Of a DNA stretch of 64,000 nt, positions 21,301 through 32,639 are shown in pieces. A program made the position numbers and the translations under genes. The DNA is from Lactifluus volemus. Its lineage: Eukaryota; Basidiomycota; Agaricomycetes; Russulales; Russulaceae. Location of the stretch: contig WTXI01000021.1 of the NCBI GenBank assembly GCA_022376515.1, positions 248,001 through 312,000 of the forward strand. Reading direction: 5' to 3'. The stretch's first letter is position 1, and each line of letters begins with the position of its first letter. Under the pieces are notes generated by a model. It saw only the letters and a program-made list of their open reading frames with translations. It had not been told where the DNA came from and ran no database searches.

Positions 21301-23105
21301 GCTTCACGTGAATTGAGGTATTCTTTGAGTATTTCTTTGTATAACTCGTCCAACGGTCCTTGTCCAGTCTGACCTCGAGCGCGTCCCAACAAGCGTTCTA
21401 CGCACTGTATCTCGCTAAGGCCAAGACTGGCAGAGCTGTTTATGAACCCGCATGCAACGGCTGCCCATTGGAAGACGCCCTCAGCCGCCTTTGTCAGTTT
21501 GTCACCGTGCGCTTTGAATAAGGTCGGAGACAGCTCGCTTCGAAGATACACGCCAATATCTTCTTCCGTCCTGGCTAGTTTGGCATCGTTTATGGAGAGG
21601 GTGCGGACAGACAATGCGTTGGAAAATGCAGGTCCGATGCCATTCTCCGGCCTCGACGTTATGAGAATACGGAAGTTTGAGGGCAATTCAGAGAGGTGAC
21701 GAGCTAGAAAGGTGTGCAATCCTTTCTTGTCGATCGAATCTCCACTCTCGTCCAACGCGTCGACGACAATAAGGATTGGATCGTCAAGCTTCAGGTTCTT
21801 GAGCGGTTCAAGGATAAGCCGATCAAAAAGTGTACGATAGTCTCGGGAATTACGAAGAGATGATTTCTCCTTGATGATCTTCCCAAGGGCGAGCTTGAAC
21901 GCAGGATTGTGATCGGAGAGGTCGCAAGCAAGTGTCGTGAACAGCTGGTATGCCTTGCCTTTGGACCCTTCCCCTCGCCGAAAAGCAAAGTAAGAGCCGA
22001 GCCACGTCTCCTCGAACCGACGCGCGACTTCGTGTGCAATCGAAGACTTCCCAGTGCCTGCCTGACCGAGGATGACGAGGGTACGTTCAGATTCGGGATT
22101 CTCGACCCACTTGAAGCTGTAGTCGAGAAGGTCTTGGCGTGTGCCTTCGAGACAGCGCTTCTCATCTCCGAATAGCCAGCCTCCCGCGTGAGGCAATCCT
22201 CTGATGATTGCACCACATTCTGTGTGCTCCTTGTCAGATCGACGATTCGGCTCTCTTGGAACTACCCACCTTCTAGTTCTTGGTTTGACAAGTCTAATCG
22301 GTTGCGGTGTTGACTGAGTTGTGGAAGGAGACCGAAAAAATTCAGGTTGGCCTGCAAAAATGTTTTGAATGGGCGAAAATGGACAATGGCACTTCCGACA
22401 GACCTGGTATACTTGAAGAATCATCGACAATTTTGTATCATATTGCTTGACCTTCTTCAACAGATCGTTACGAAGAAGGAGCATTTTGATTCCTTTCACT
22501 TCAGCACATTCTTTCAGTGCGGCGTCGATCCCGTGCAAGTCGCTTGATTTGGATTAGACCACGAGATGTTCACTGGCGATAAGGGGAAAACACACCTCTG
22601 AAAGGACCCGAAGATAGCGAGCAGGTCGGGTGGCAGTTCGTCTGTCTTCAAATCGTGGTTTCGGCACATATTACCAACATTGACAACGACACTCCCAACT
22701 TTCGCTAGTTTCTCCATCACCAATTTCCACTCTGCCTTGCACTGCTTGACCTCCTTAAATACTATCATCAACACAGAGGACGTTTAGGGTAAGACGAAGC
22801 ACTCACATCCCGCATCTTGAGAGCCTGAAGAATGAGGCCCGCGGCTGGAGAGATATAGGGTATCCCTTTAGCCAGGGAACTGAGCTCCTTCAAGGCCGAA
22901 AGAGTTGGCTCTATCGCGGCCGTCACAAGGTCAGCCCCTCCGGCGATCGGCTCCGATGGGGCAGGATCGGTGCGATTAGAGCCTTGACAAGACACTCGTG
23001 AGCGATTAGAAACGACGCATTAAAGTAGTACATACAGGTAGGGTGATCATTGCTGGAGCCGGGATTACGAGAAGTTGGAACTCGTTTCCTCCAAATGGAC
23101 GACAT
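18368..23105 (-). CDS. NLR-like protein: helical N-terminus, NACHT NTPase, 14 WD40 repeats
   Basis: Five exons in phase: 23105-23036, 22982-22807, 22753-22596, 22542-20706, 20647-18368; 1506 aa. Residues about 25-195 form a helical region (heptad-like stretches such as LKELSSLAKGIPYISPAAGL and LLLRNDLLKKVKQYDTKLS). The NACHT domain follows: Walker A VILGQAGTGKSSIAHEVARR near residue 293, Walker B ILIVVDALDES near residue 390. From about residue 820 there are 14 WD40 units of 43 aa, each close to HT..V.SVAFSPDGQRIASA, then D.TIRVWDAATGQVVA.P, then a degenerate last blade. Fungal STAND proteins of this design act as intracellular sensors; in Podospora HET-D/E they trigger cell death in vegetative incompatibility. 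That function is family knowledge and not shown here. A phase-0 intron joins the NACHT and WD40 parts, so they form one protein. Confidence 0.88.
18628..20428 (-). repeat. Tandem 129-bp repeats encoding 14 WD40 units
   Basis: Fourteen units of about 129 bp lie within the last exon of the NLR gene and are very similar at DNA level, for example the block TGTCCGTCCGGCGAGAATGC recurs in most units on the plus strand. Units 8 and 9 are the most degenerate (VLSVVFSPDG, then TGDIGTISVQ with ILLWESATGQ), dividing the array into 7 + 7, the number of blades in a WD40 propeller. Because units are so alike, an assembly could collapse or expand the array. Confidence 0.9.
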
Positions 23106-23267
23106 ATTTCGACTTGGTATTGAAGATGATGATGGGACGAGCGAGAGAGTGGGAGAACGTGGCGCCTCAAATGCACTTGTATTTGTACACGCTTTGCGGC
23201 GTCAGGCTGTTTCCATTACCGTTCGTGCCTGCGCTATTTACTTCAGCACGTCAGCGCTCTGATCACC

Positions 23268-23434
23268 CTATCATTGTCCACACCGGACCACTACTGTGAT
23301 GGGGATGTAAGTCCGGGTCAATGTACCAGGTACTGTTAGTCTGCTACTAGTAGTCGCATCTCATAAGGTGGGATGTTGGTTTAGCGTGCATCGGGCCGTC
23401 GAGGTTCGAGAGCGGAGTCTCTATTCACCCATCC
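23268..23434 (+). repeat. Direct repeat right of the NLR gene
   Basis: Partner of 17341-17506, 5.9 kb away, just upstream of the NLR start. The interval 23106-23622 otherwise contains no gene. Confidence 0.7.
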
Positions 23435-23622
23435 ATGCCAAGACAAAAATCTGACCTCCGAGGTGCTAGTCATTGTATCATTTTCGGTCCTTTTCCACCC
23501 ATGCGATGAGAAGTAGGTTGTCCAGCATATGCGTAACTATATAACAGTGTGTGTAGATCGTCATCTAAATCTGATCTTGCTGTGGACTTGGTATAGCCAC
23601 TCTACTAGGGCCTCGCGCCCTT

Positions 23623-25536
23623 TCATTCAGCAGCCAGCAACTTATCCAATTTTGCCTGCAACGTTATAACCCCATCAGCAGGTCTACCCTTGTAAAACAA
23701 AAACGGGGTCCTTAACACCGCACCTTGACTGCATCCATATACACGTCCGTGATCACCCAGTGTTCACGCTGCATCGCCTTGCCATGGATCGCAAGGGCAA
23801 GATCCTTCGTCATGACACCATCCACGTCGATCACCTCCACGCACGCCTTTTCAAGCGCTTGTACAAACACCTTTAGCCGCTCGTTCCCATCCAGATTCGC
23901 TCGATGCAGCAGACCACGCGTCCAAGCGAATATCGAGGCCACCGGGTTCGTCGAGGTCTCGCGACCCTTTTGGTATTCGCGGTAATGTCGCGTCACGGTT
24001 CCGTGCGCTGCTTCGCTTTCGACGGTACGGCCGTCTGGCGTGATGAGCTCGGAAGTCATCATGCCGAGAGAGCCAAAACCTTGAGCGAGGATGTCGGACT
24101 GCACGTCTCCGTCGTAGTTCTTTGTTGCCCAGACGAAGCCGCCGGAAGACTTGATCGCTTGTGCGACCATATCGTCGATGAGACGGTGCTCGTAATAAAT
24201 ACCTGCTTCCTCAAATGTTTTCTGGTATTCACTTGTCATTCACGGCGCTATCAACATCATTGTTTGGTCAGCAAATAAGTAAGACACGAACGTCTCATAG
24301 ATCTGCTGGAAGATATCCTTGAATCGGCCATCGTACTTCTTCAAGATAGTATTCTTGGTAGACAGGAACTAACAATAGAGCGGTGAGTCTGCACGAAAAG
24401 GCGACAGCACCAGTCGGACGTACCAACGTCATCTTCTTGGACAGCGCCATCTTGAACGAAGAGTGAGCAAAGCCCGCAATCGACTGCTCATCATAACACA
24501 ATCAACATCCCCACGACAAGTAAAGGCGACAGAGAGAACTAACGTCATCGGTGTTATACATCGCAAGGGCAACCCCTTTGCCTTTGAAATCAAACACGTC
24601 CAGCGTGGTCGGTTCGCCCCCACCCTGGGGTGTATACACGAGCTGGAGTTTCCCCGGACCAGGCGCCACGAAATCCGTCGCGCGATATTGATCGCCAAAC
24701 GCGTGGCGGCCGATCACGATAGGCTTAACCCAACCCGGGATCGGTCGCGGAATGCGCTCGAGTACGATTGGCTCCCGAAAGACGGTGCCTCCGAGGATGT
24801 TGCGGATCTGCACACGACCGACCCGGTAGCGAAAACATCAAAAAGATAGGAAAGAAAATTTCAGGTTAAAAGAGGCGTACGGTACCATTCGGCGAACGCC
24901 ACATCTGCTTTAGTTTGAACTCTTCCATGCGTGCCTCGTCGGGCGTGATGGTCGCGCACTTGATCCCGACATTATACTTGAGAATCGCTTCTGCAGACTC
25001 GATCGTCACCCGGTCATCGGTCTATGTGGTTTGGTGAGAAGAGCAAGGGGATCAGAGTGATCGAAGACATACCGCGTCGCGATGACCGAGACCGAGGTCA
25101 AAGTATTTGATATCGAGTTGCAAGTATGGAAGGATGAGCTTTTAGGAGGTCAATTATAATACAAAGGAACAAAAATCGGAGAAATCTTTCTTGGAGACGC
25201 ACTTGTTCTCTGATCTTCTTCCAAATGATGCGCGTCATCTCATCGCCGTCAAGTTCGACGATCGGGTTTGTCACCACGATCTTCTCTCCTGGATACATAT
25301 ATGGCGCCGCGGTATAAGCGCAAAAAAAAAGGGGGGGACCGGCGGTGAATAGCGTGGGTGGTGGGCGGAGGGACAGGAACAATGAGTCTAGCAAGTCGTA
25401 AATGAAGGAGCGCAATAAACTTACGGTTCCATGACATGGTGCTAGCAAAGCCTCGTGAGAGTGCAGTTGCTACGAATGGGGTAAGATAGGACTTGGTTCG
25501 CGGGAGCCTCCCACGAAATATGGTGCGTGAAAGCAT
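23623..25536 (-). CDS. IDP1: NADP-dependent isocitrate dehydrogenase, mitochondrial form
   Basis: Nine exons in phase: 25536-25425, 25288-25203, 25138-25073, 25021-24881, 24807-24544, 24483-24424, 24368-24292, 24231-23724, 23655-23623; 448 aa, normal for the family. It converts isocitrate to 2-oxoglutarate with NADP. Signatures: [51 protein letters not shown] (substrate serine and asparagine), [31 protein letters not shown] (metal-binding aspartates), [13 protein letters not shown] (NADP). The first exon encodes a basic, serine/arginine-rich presequence ([18 protein letters not shown]) typical of mitochondrial import. A second in-frame ATG at 25437 in an ACCATG context begins MSWNREKIVV, the usual start of cytosolic forms, so dual targeting is possible. 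It sits 290 bp downstream of the PNP gene on the same strand. All junctions are GT..AG. Confidence 0.95.
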
Positions 25537-25826
25537 CGTGGGAAGCGAGGGGGAGTATTTCTGCACAAAGACGGGAAATAATCAATATGACCCGTCTGTT
25601 CTACAGATACAAAACGGGGTGAGTAAGTGGTGGTAGTGATATAAGGTAGAATAGGAGGGGTAGGGGATGACGCGATGACGCCCGAGGCACCGGGGCAAGC
25701 AACAAGGCTGACACTCTGCTGGCAGGGTCACCGGCTAGACTCGTCGTCAGCCAGCAATCACGGCGGAATCAGAAACCACCCTCTTTAACTGTATTTTATT
25801 TGTTAACGACACATGTGTAACAATGG

Positions 25827-27092
25827 TCAAGCGCTGTCACCGCCAACAGGCAGCGAGATGATAATCCTTTCCACCAGTCTCTGCATGACCTCCGCCTTCA
25901 ATTTCCCAACCGCCAAAACCTCTTCATGGGATACCGTCGGACTCGGTGACCGTTCAAGCGCCTTCCCAGCGAGCTAATAACCAAGTGTTCAATACGTCGC
26001 TCGCCGAACTGTTTCCGCGGCAAGCGATAATCTCGCACGTACCTCGGCCTCCAACTCCTCCTTAACGCTCTTCCTCCGATTCCCATTCTCTCCAACCCCA
26101 ACGACCATATTCGTAACCAAACTGAGCACCAACACCCTCAAGCCCTCATCGCGAGCCGCGACGACCTCCGGTACCGTACTCATGCCCACGACGCTAGCGC
26201 CCGCGGAAGCCAAAAACGTCGCCTCTGCGCGAGTCTCGTACGTCGGACCGCTCACCCACGCATACGTTCCCTCAGCGAGTGCATCGCGCTGGAGACCGAG
26301 AGCGTGGGCGGCGCGGAACGCTGCCAGGCGTAGAGGGCGCGAATAGGCGTCCGAAAGGGCCACGAATCGAGCCGAGGTGGACCGGGTGAGCGGGCCGAGA
26401 AGCGGGTTGAGTCCGGTTAAGAGTGGGAGCGCGATGTGGTCGTCGATGACGACGACTGAAAGAAAGGGGAGCCCAAAAAAAAATCAAGATGGGTGGTGGC
26501 TGTGTGTGAAGATGCGGGACTCAGACGCAACTGGTTCCAACAGGTACATCTGCTTTCAACGATCCTGCCGCATTTGTAACTGCAACAAGTATGTAGTGGC
26601 GTAAAAATTTCCATTTGGTGAAGAACCCACTGATGAGATCTTGCACGCCGAGAGCTGCCATTAAACGGATAGGATATACAACGGTGGCGAGCGAGTGACC
26701 CTCGTAAGCATGGAACTAGATAGAGTACGATGTCAGCCCCCAGCAAAGAAAAAAAACGACTACCGTACTCGTCCAAGCATGGCGACGACCGGCACATCCC
26801 CGACCTTCCCAAAAGCGAGGTCACTGCGATGTCCTGGGACTATGATACGAGGTGTTCAATCCCCTCTACTCGAACCCCCGTCTTGAGAGGACGTACCGGT
26901 ACTCTCTCCGAACCCCTCGAGTGCATTGTACGGTATGATCACACGCTCTGTAATACTTTCCGCGAGGCTTCCGAGACCGGAACCGCACACGATACCAACG
27001 CGAGGCTTACAAAGATGAAGAGGAACGAGTTGTGCAAGTTTCAGAATATTCTTCGCACATGCAGCATCAACATCCGACGTGGCAGCGGACAT
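25827..27092 (-). CDS. PNP1: Purine nucleoside phosphorylase
   Basis: Six exons in phase: 27092-26897, 26839-26769, 26715-26631, 26579-26532, 26455-26043, 25973-25827; 319 aa, as expected for trimeric PNP. It splits inosine or guanosine with phosphate into free base and ribose-1-phosphate in purine salvage. Signatures: GIVCGSGLGSLAESI (phosphate-binding glycine loop), VPGHRSDLAFG, GRFHAYEGHSL (phosphate-contacting R and H), TNAAGSLKADVPVGT, IDDHIALP, TYAWVSGPTYETRAEA (purine-site glutamate), GMSTVPEVVAAR and LVTNMVVGVGENG. The C-terminus has the family SHEEVL helix. Start is the only ATG giving a complete N-terminus. No anomalies. Confidence 0.95.
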
Positions 27093-27317
27093 TCTATCTC
27101 GATATCACATGATCCTATTAACGGGTAAAATACACAGGCAGCCAACAAGGGCCGAATAACAACTAACTTAGTTATATAGACTATGTACACAAAAGGTGCG
27201 GAGATGGCGTGCGATGAAATGCCGATGATTGAATATGATCATGTCCGAGTGACAAGTGGGCAGAGCAAAGACCAAAGCAAATATGAAAGAGAAATTACAC
27301 GAAAATCCAACCTTTCA
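27093..27317. other. Short intergenic region
   Basis: Lies between the start of PNP1 and the stop of the 540-aa gene, both on the minus strand, so it must hold the PNP1 promoter and the upstream gene's terminator. No distinct element identified. Confidence 0.35.
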
Positions 27318-28997
27318 CTAAGACCCAAGCTGGATCCCGGGCAACCACTCCCCAGACTCATATCCAACCCCTTTCTCGTTCCCAAAAGCAACGCCGACTG
27401 AACCAAGTTCAAGATCCAATTCGTGTTCGGGGAGGGGTGCAACAACCGTTGGAGCCGAGTACGGAAAGGGTCTGGCGGAAGGTTGGGGGACCACGAGGAC
27501 CGCTGGACCGAACTCCATCGAGCCCGAACCCTCAAGGTCGAGCCCCGAAAGTCCACGCGGGTACCGCACGCTCTTCGTACGCACGCGAACATGGGTGTGC
27601 TGCCGCACGGGCATTGCCTTATCTAGTGGTTCACAGCTATCTAAACCTTCCTCGCAGTCCTCCACTACCGGGAACAATCGCGGCGACCCGACCAGTAAAC
27701 TCGACCGGGATGTAGCATCGGGAAGGGCAGTGAAAGGTGTGTGCCGCACGAGTTGCGAAGACCGTACAGGTGTTGCAAAACCAATGTCTGACAAGTGTGC
27801 GCCTCCACGAAGCTGCTTGTTCAACCAAGCCCGCCGCCGGCCGCGGACCTCGGCAATGGCAAGCAGTGCTGTGTCATCCGCAGCCGCATTGCGCTGGGCG
27901 GCAGCGGTGCGAACGAGATGCTCACGTAGCAGGAAAGCACGTCGGGACAGTGCGGCGAAGGCTTCTGCGTCCGGATCATGAAGGGCCAGGGCAGCCGGCG
28001 TACCATGGCGAAAGGCACATGTAGAGTCCGGTGTATGCACAGAGGAACTATCAGATTCAGTGCAAACAGTGCGGGATAAAGAGGCAGTCTCTGAGGCTGC
28101 ATCATCCTCGTACGCGAAGAGGTCTTCTGGTACCGTGGCCGTTTGGCAGTCAAACGAAAAGTCGGGAAGGGGAAGTGAGACGGTGGAGACCGCGTACTCG
28201 GCCAAACGAGCCATATGTTCTTCTGTGCGTCGAAGCGTACTTTGTGCGATCCAGACGGTGTATCCACAGGAAGGTAGACGAGACTTGAGCTCTTGTACAA
28301 CGAAGCGCCGATACGCATCAAGTAGACCAGACCGAGCACGTTGGCGGAGCTCATTCGACGCTGTCAAAAACCTGTACATCGCATCTTGCTCAAATTGTTG
28401 GTATGTATGCGGTGGCGTCGGTGGTGGTGGTGGTGGCGGCGGCGGCGGCGCTACGAAAGGCAGCTGAGCGGGAGGGGTGCTATTTGGGATGAGGGAGCTG
28501 GCTCAACGCATTAGGCCACGAAAGTACAGTCGGAAAGAGTAAAACGCGACATACTGCACCAATTGCATCAGCAACGATCTTTGCTTTTTATGCTTAGCTG
28601 GTTTTTTGAACATTGGGGAGATTGGAGAAGACGGGGGCGCTGGAGGAAGTAACGGGGTGGTGATGGGTACGATAGTTTGGCGTAAAACATCTAGGACATC
28701 TTCGAGAAAATTGATGCAAGCATGATCCATCATCGGCCAATCCTCTATTTGGCCATCGGTAAAAACAACCGAGACAGTAAGCGAGACGACATCGAAGGTG
28801 ACTTCCTCGAGGATTTCCGTGAGCCAGGCAGAGGAATCGAGCGCATATAATGAACGAGGCTGTTCAAGATCTGCAGCGGCAAGGATGGCGAGCTGAGAAT
28901 CCCAGTTCGGGGGAAGTGGTTGCAGATCAGTGGGGATAAATGAGATTGAGAAGAGCATGACGGGGACAGGAGGATGGGAGACGAGACGAAGCCGCAT
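27318..28997 (-). CDS. Conserved-looking protein of unknown function with a polyproline linker
   Basis: Two exons, 28997-28508 and 28450-27318; 540 aa; the 57-nt phase-1 intron (GTTGAG...CGTAG) is required because the first exon otherwise ends in a stop. The N-terminal 160 residues look folded (WDSQLAILAAADLEQPRSLY, LTEILEEVTFDVVSLTVSVV) and end in a basic KKPAKHKKQRS patch. A run of some eleven prolines coded by CCG/CCA follows, then a helical segment (QFEQDAMYRFLTASNELRQR), an arginine-rich helical stretch and a low-complexity C-terminal tail. I recognise no family, catalytic motif, signal peptide or membrane segment. The base composition and clean splicing argue for a real gene. It lies divergently from nothing; its upstream region is 28998-29840. 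Confidence 0.7.
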
Positions 28998-29839
28998 GGT
29001 ATTATGTTGTATGTGAATGAAGTGGGATTAAATATAGATGGTGGGTATATGCGGACAGATTCAAAGCGCTGGTCTGAGAGTCTGCGTGGGAAAGAGTCAA
29101 TGAGAAGCAATAAGCCGAGGTTCGCTCGAGAACATACCAATCAAGACAGGGTTGGTCTGTCGTCGGGTCACAGACGGGATCAAAGTTGATATCGAATGGC
29201 GCGTTTTAAAGGGCAGCGTCGGGGAACGAGTAACAACCTGATTTGGCACTCTGCTTCCGATTGGGGATGAACAACGTTCTATCTGTTTCCAAATTGGAGG
29301 ATGATAGAAGGGACGGTTGAGACTCGCGTTCAACGTCGATCGGTCGTAGTCTGACAGCCTTGAAACGAAAGAAAAGGAGTGGGTGGGTATAAATCCAAGC
29401 CAAAACGGGGCAAAATGAGAAGGAAAAGGGAGGGAGAAAAGAAAGATGGTATGTTACTGACGAGCCAAAAGGCCGTCTTCGGCGACAGACGAGCTAGAAG
29501 CCCGCAGTTGTGGAGGCAACCTAATAACCAATCATTGATGAGCGGTGTACGTAAACGGTCAGCTCCCTACCCCTCTGGTTGCTAATGCGTCTATTCGGTC
29601 CCAAATGCCCCACACTCCCCTTCTAATTGGTGACATCACAGAGAAGCCAAACTATTCAATGCATGTGAGGCCCTTTTTTGGGTGGCTCACTCTCCTTAAA
29701 CAGCATATCTACTTTACTTGATGCTCTTTTATGGATCCTTCTCGACGAGCTCAGCATTCTTCACTCGTTTTTAAGTTCTCAAATATTGCCGAGATTAATT
29801 TCAAAAGGCCCCACCATTCAGGCACCGCCTCTTTTCAGA
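28998..29839. other. Intergenic, no gene seen
   Basis: 5' region of the 540-aa gene. Short open frames on both strands have no motif. No element identified. Confidence 0.4.
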
Positions 29840-30290
29840 TGCAGATGTCTATGAACAGGATGGGAAGGTTGACCTGAGCCCGGGCAAGGCGGGCCTCTAG
29901 AGACTCGTCCGCTTCTCTCTGTTCTGCATCCAGCTTCATCGTCTCGCGGGGTCGAACACGAAAACATACGGCGGGCCGGCGGAGCAATGCCCATGGGGTC
30001 CGTCAACGCCGCGTAATGAAGCTCGTTGTGCTTGTCCGTGTTTTTGACGTCGTGGTAAAGGACGAGGCGGCGACGTTAGAGCTCTATCTCTCCGCTAAGT
30101 TGAGTCTCGTCCAACTTGTCCAGTAGCGAAGGCCGCTTCATAGATTGCGAGCCGGTATCATCGTAGTTTTGTAGCTGTTGGGGTATCCCGGCAAGGAGAA
30201 ACGCGGGTAGGATCGAGGTGTTTGCGATCAGGCTGACGACATGACTGTATGTATGCATACAGTCGGGCGACCTGGAACGATGACATTATT
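29840..30290 (-). pseudogene. Possible remnant of an unidentified gene
   Basis: On the minus strand one frame reads from HVVSLIANTSILPAFLLAG through MKRPSLLDKLDETQLSGEIE to a TAA, then goes on in the same frame with RRRLVLYHDVKNTDKHNELH and TDPMGIAPP; a one-base shift near 29955 brings in MKLDAEQREADESLEARLAR ending at a TGA. The blocks have protein-like composition but one nonsense codon and one frameshift. I could not assign a family. A spliced gene with introns over the defects is the alternative. Confidence 0.35.
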
Positions 30291-31695
30291 CAGCCTGAGG
30301 TCGGATTTTTATTTAGTAAAGTCTGTATTTATATTCCGCTATTGACAAACATGCGGTCCCCCGGGGGAGTGGGATTGGACATGGTGGAGGGGGAGGGGTA
30401 GCGGAGTACTGGACGGGTTCGCGGCGGAGGGGCCTGAGGTCAGATGACGGATACGGAAATGACCGAGGGCCGGGTCCCTGGGGATTAAAATTGATCGATT
30501 GATGAATGGCGACGCTATGCGGAGATAGAGGTCCAGGTTCTCGATGTGATCCGAGGGCAGCTGCTTCTAGGTACTTGCAAACTTCCCTCCTCACGCGCTG
30601 GAATGACAACAGCTGCTGATAAGCTAGTTCTTTTTTCGAATTGCCAGTAGGGAAAGTTGAAGTCGAGCCTTGCACTCCCAAGACAAGGGCAGAAGAAGGG
30701 ATATAAGAAACCAGCAGGCTGCATGGAGTTTTTTTTTTGGGGTGACTGAACATAAAAAGTTCAATGAAAAACTGCTTTGGCATTTTCACATTTTCCTGAT
30801 GCAACTTATTGCAAAGTTCCCACAAGCTTGGTACGGCAACATGGTAGGGCAGTGCTTATAACCGCCGCTCTCCAAAATTGGGATCCTCCGGGATCCTCTG
30901 GCATTCAGGACGCTTATAAGGAGAGGCGCCTTGCGGCGCCCGCTTTATAACTAACTTAATAGTTCGGTGTGTCCTGTGTCAAGAAACTCGCAAAGTCACT
31001 CTATCAATGGCCGAGGTCTGGCCGCACACCCATGGCAACATATGTCGTTGCATTAGAGAACTTGAGTGTAACGGTTCGCAAGTCGGATGGCACGCCGATA
31101 TAGCGTAGGTCCCTACTCCAAAGAAATTACGAAAGTTGAAGCTGGCAACGACGCAAGAAAAACCCAAGCCTCAGCAGGGTTTTACAGCACATGTCGACAT
31201 TTTTTTTCCCCTTCTTCTGAGAAGTTCGATTTCTGGATGCCTTGTCAAGCGGACGATCGTAAATACCCGGATCGACCTGGTTACTGTGTAACCGGCAGCT
31301 CGGTGTTGTAGTCAGCATACGTACTGATACTCAAAGTAATTTGGGCTCGAACGTGGAATAGCCGTAAGCCAGCAGGGAGATGAGAGCACATCCTCCTCGA
31401 TGAGTCGGAGGGAGCGCAGCCAGGACTGTGAGTCCTTGTCGTCTTTGCGAAGCCTATCACCCAAGTATTGTTCACATCAAGATCAACTGCCCACTGAGAG
31501 GTCATTGTACCTGAGGTGACTATGCGAATTTCACCACTCTTGTCAGCGCTTCTGCACGATACTCCGCTCCGTGGCGTATTTGCTACACGGCCTGCAGGTG
31601 GACTTACATTTGTATATCGCGCAAGTCCCCGGCAAGTTCTATTCAATAGTTCAATATAGGTACCACGATGTAGACTGATCGAGTGATGCTTGCTA
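30291..31695. other. Intergenic, no gene seen
   Basis: No supported coding region. Near 30880-30960 there are small palindromes (GGATCCTCCGGGATCC, and GGCGCCTTGCGGCGCC around 30926-30941). The minus-strand frames at 30313-30825 and 31281-31790 have no motif and the second is largely 3' flank of ureF. Confidence 0.4.
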
Positions 31696-32639
31696 CTAGC
31701 TATTGAAGATACGAGAGTGGAGAAAATCATGGCGTGCCGCGAGAATCTCGCCCAGCGGCCACGTCGTTGCTGGGAGACGGTCGTTCGCATTCTCCAGGTT
31801 AACCTCGTCTTGTAGACTACCAGAAACGAGATGGGCGGTACGCTTCATGGCATCGTCAACCAGGTGTCGCACGACGTGCAAAAGGAGCTGCTGTGCGGCA
31901 TACGGGCCCAACGCGTTCAGGCGTACGGCCGCAGAGAGTACGCCACGCGCATGGAGGAAGAGGTGCAAGTGGGCGCCGCGGTCTGTGTATATGACGTATA
32001 TGTGATGTGGTCGTGCGCGCGCGCAGAGGGACAGAGAAACGGACGAAGCTCACCGACAGTCAGCCCAAGTGCCGCTCCCAAGATGCCCCAGCAAACGGGG
32101 AGGTGGCCTAGAGCGTCAGATTCACCGCGTCGCACGCGCAGTTTGAGTGCAGCGACCAAAGCACCCGCCCGGCTCTCACGTTCGTCTTTGTCCGAGTCGG
32201 GAAGGCAAGTGCCAATAGTACGAGCTCCCGCGGGTGCTGACGTCAAAAGAGGAGGGCGAGTAAATCCCTTGGTATAGAGCGTGAGAAGCGCGGCGCCCTG
32301 TGCGAACGATGCACGGCGTGAGACGTCATTCAGCGTGGTTGCATCGTACAGAGCATCGAGACGGGCGAGCGAGGCGAGCGCCACGTCGAGTTGAGTTATC
32401 TCCCCGCTGACGTATGCTGCGGAGACGCGGTGCGCATCGCGTGCGAATGGTAGCGCGCAACGTGCATAAGTCTCCACTGTGTTACGGAGAAAGGCGAGGA
32501 TGTCTGAGCCGGCAGGCCCAGGCACTTGGAAAAGTGCATGGGCAGCCGTGGATTCGAGACCGGAGGATGCTACAAATGAGCCTGTCGGGAGGTTGGCATC
32601 TGAAAGAATGAGTAACAAATAGGCCTCTTGGTCGTCCAT
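31696..32639 (-). CDS. ureF: Urease accessory protein UreF
   Basis: Exons 32639-32054 and 31982-31696, 71-nt phase-1 intron (GTGAGC...CACAG); 290 aa. Family blocks: LLILSDANLPTGSFVASSGL at the N-terminus (UreF S.LP.G.F..S.GLE), DALYDATTLNDVSRRASFAQ, GHLPVCWGILGAALGL, and after the intron LHLFLHARGVLSAAVRLNAL then GPYAAQQLLL. UreF works with UreD/UreH and UreG to load nickel into apo-urease; it is cytosolic. There are no other urease genes in the window, which is normal for fungi. The extra 35 or so residues with RRGES around residue 165 are a species-specific insert. Intact. Confidence 0.93.

Noticed and set aside
22923..23105. Separate 60-aa protein at the NLR 5' end
   Set aside because: Its first 23 codons are exon 1 of the NLR gene; the remainder is intron read-through.
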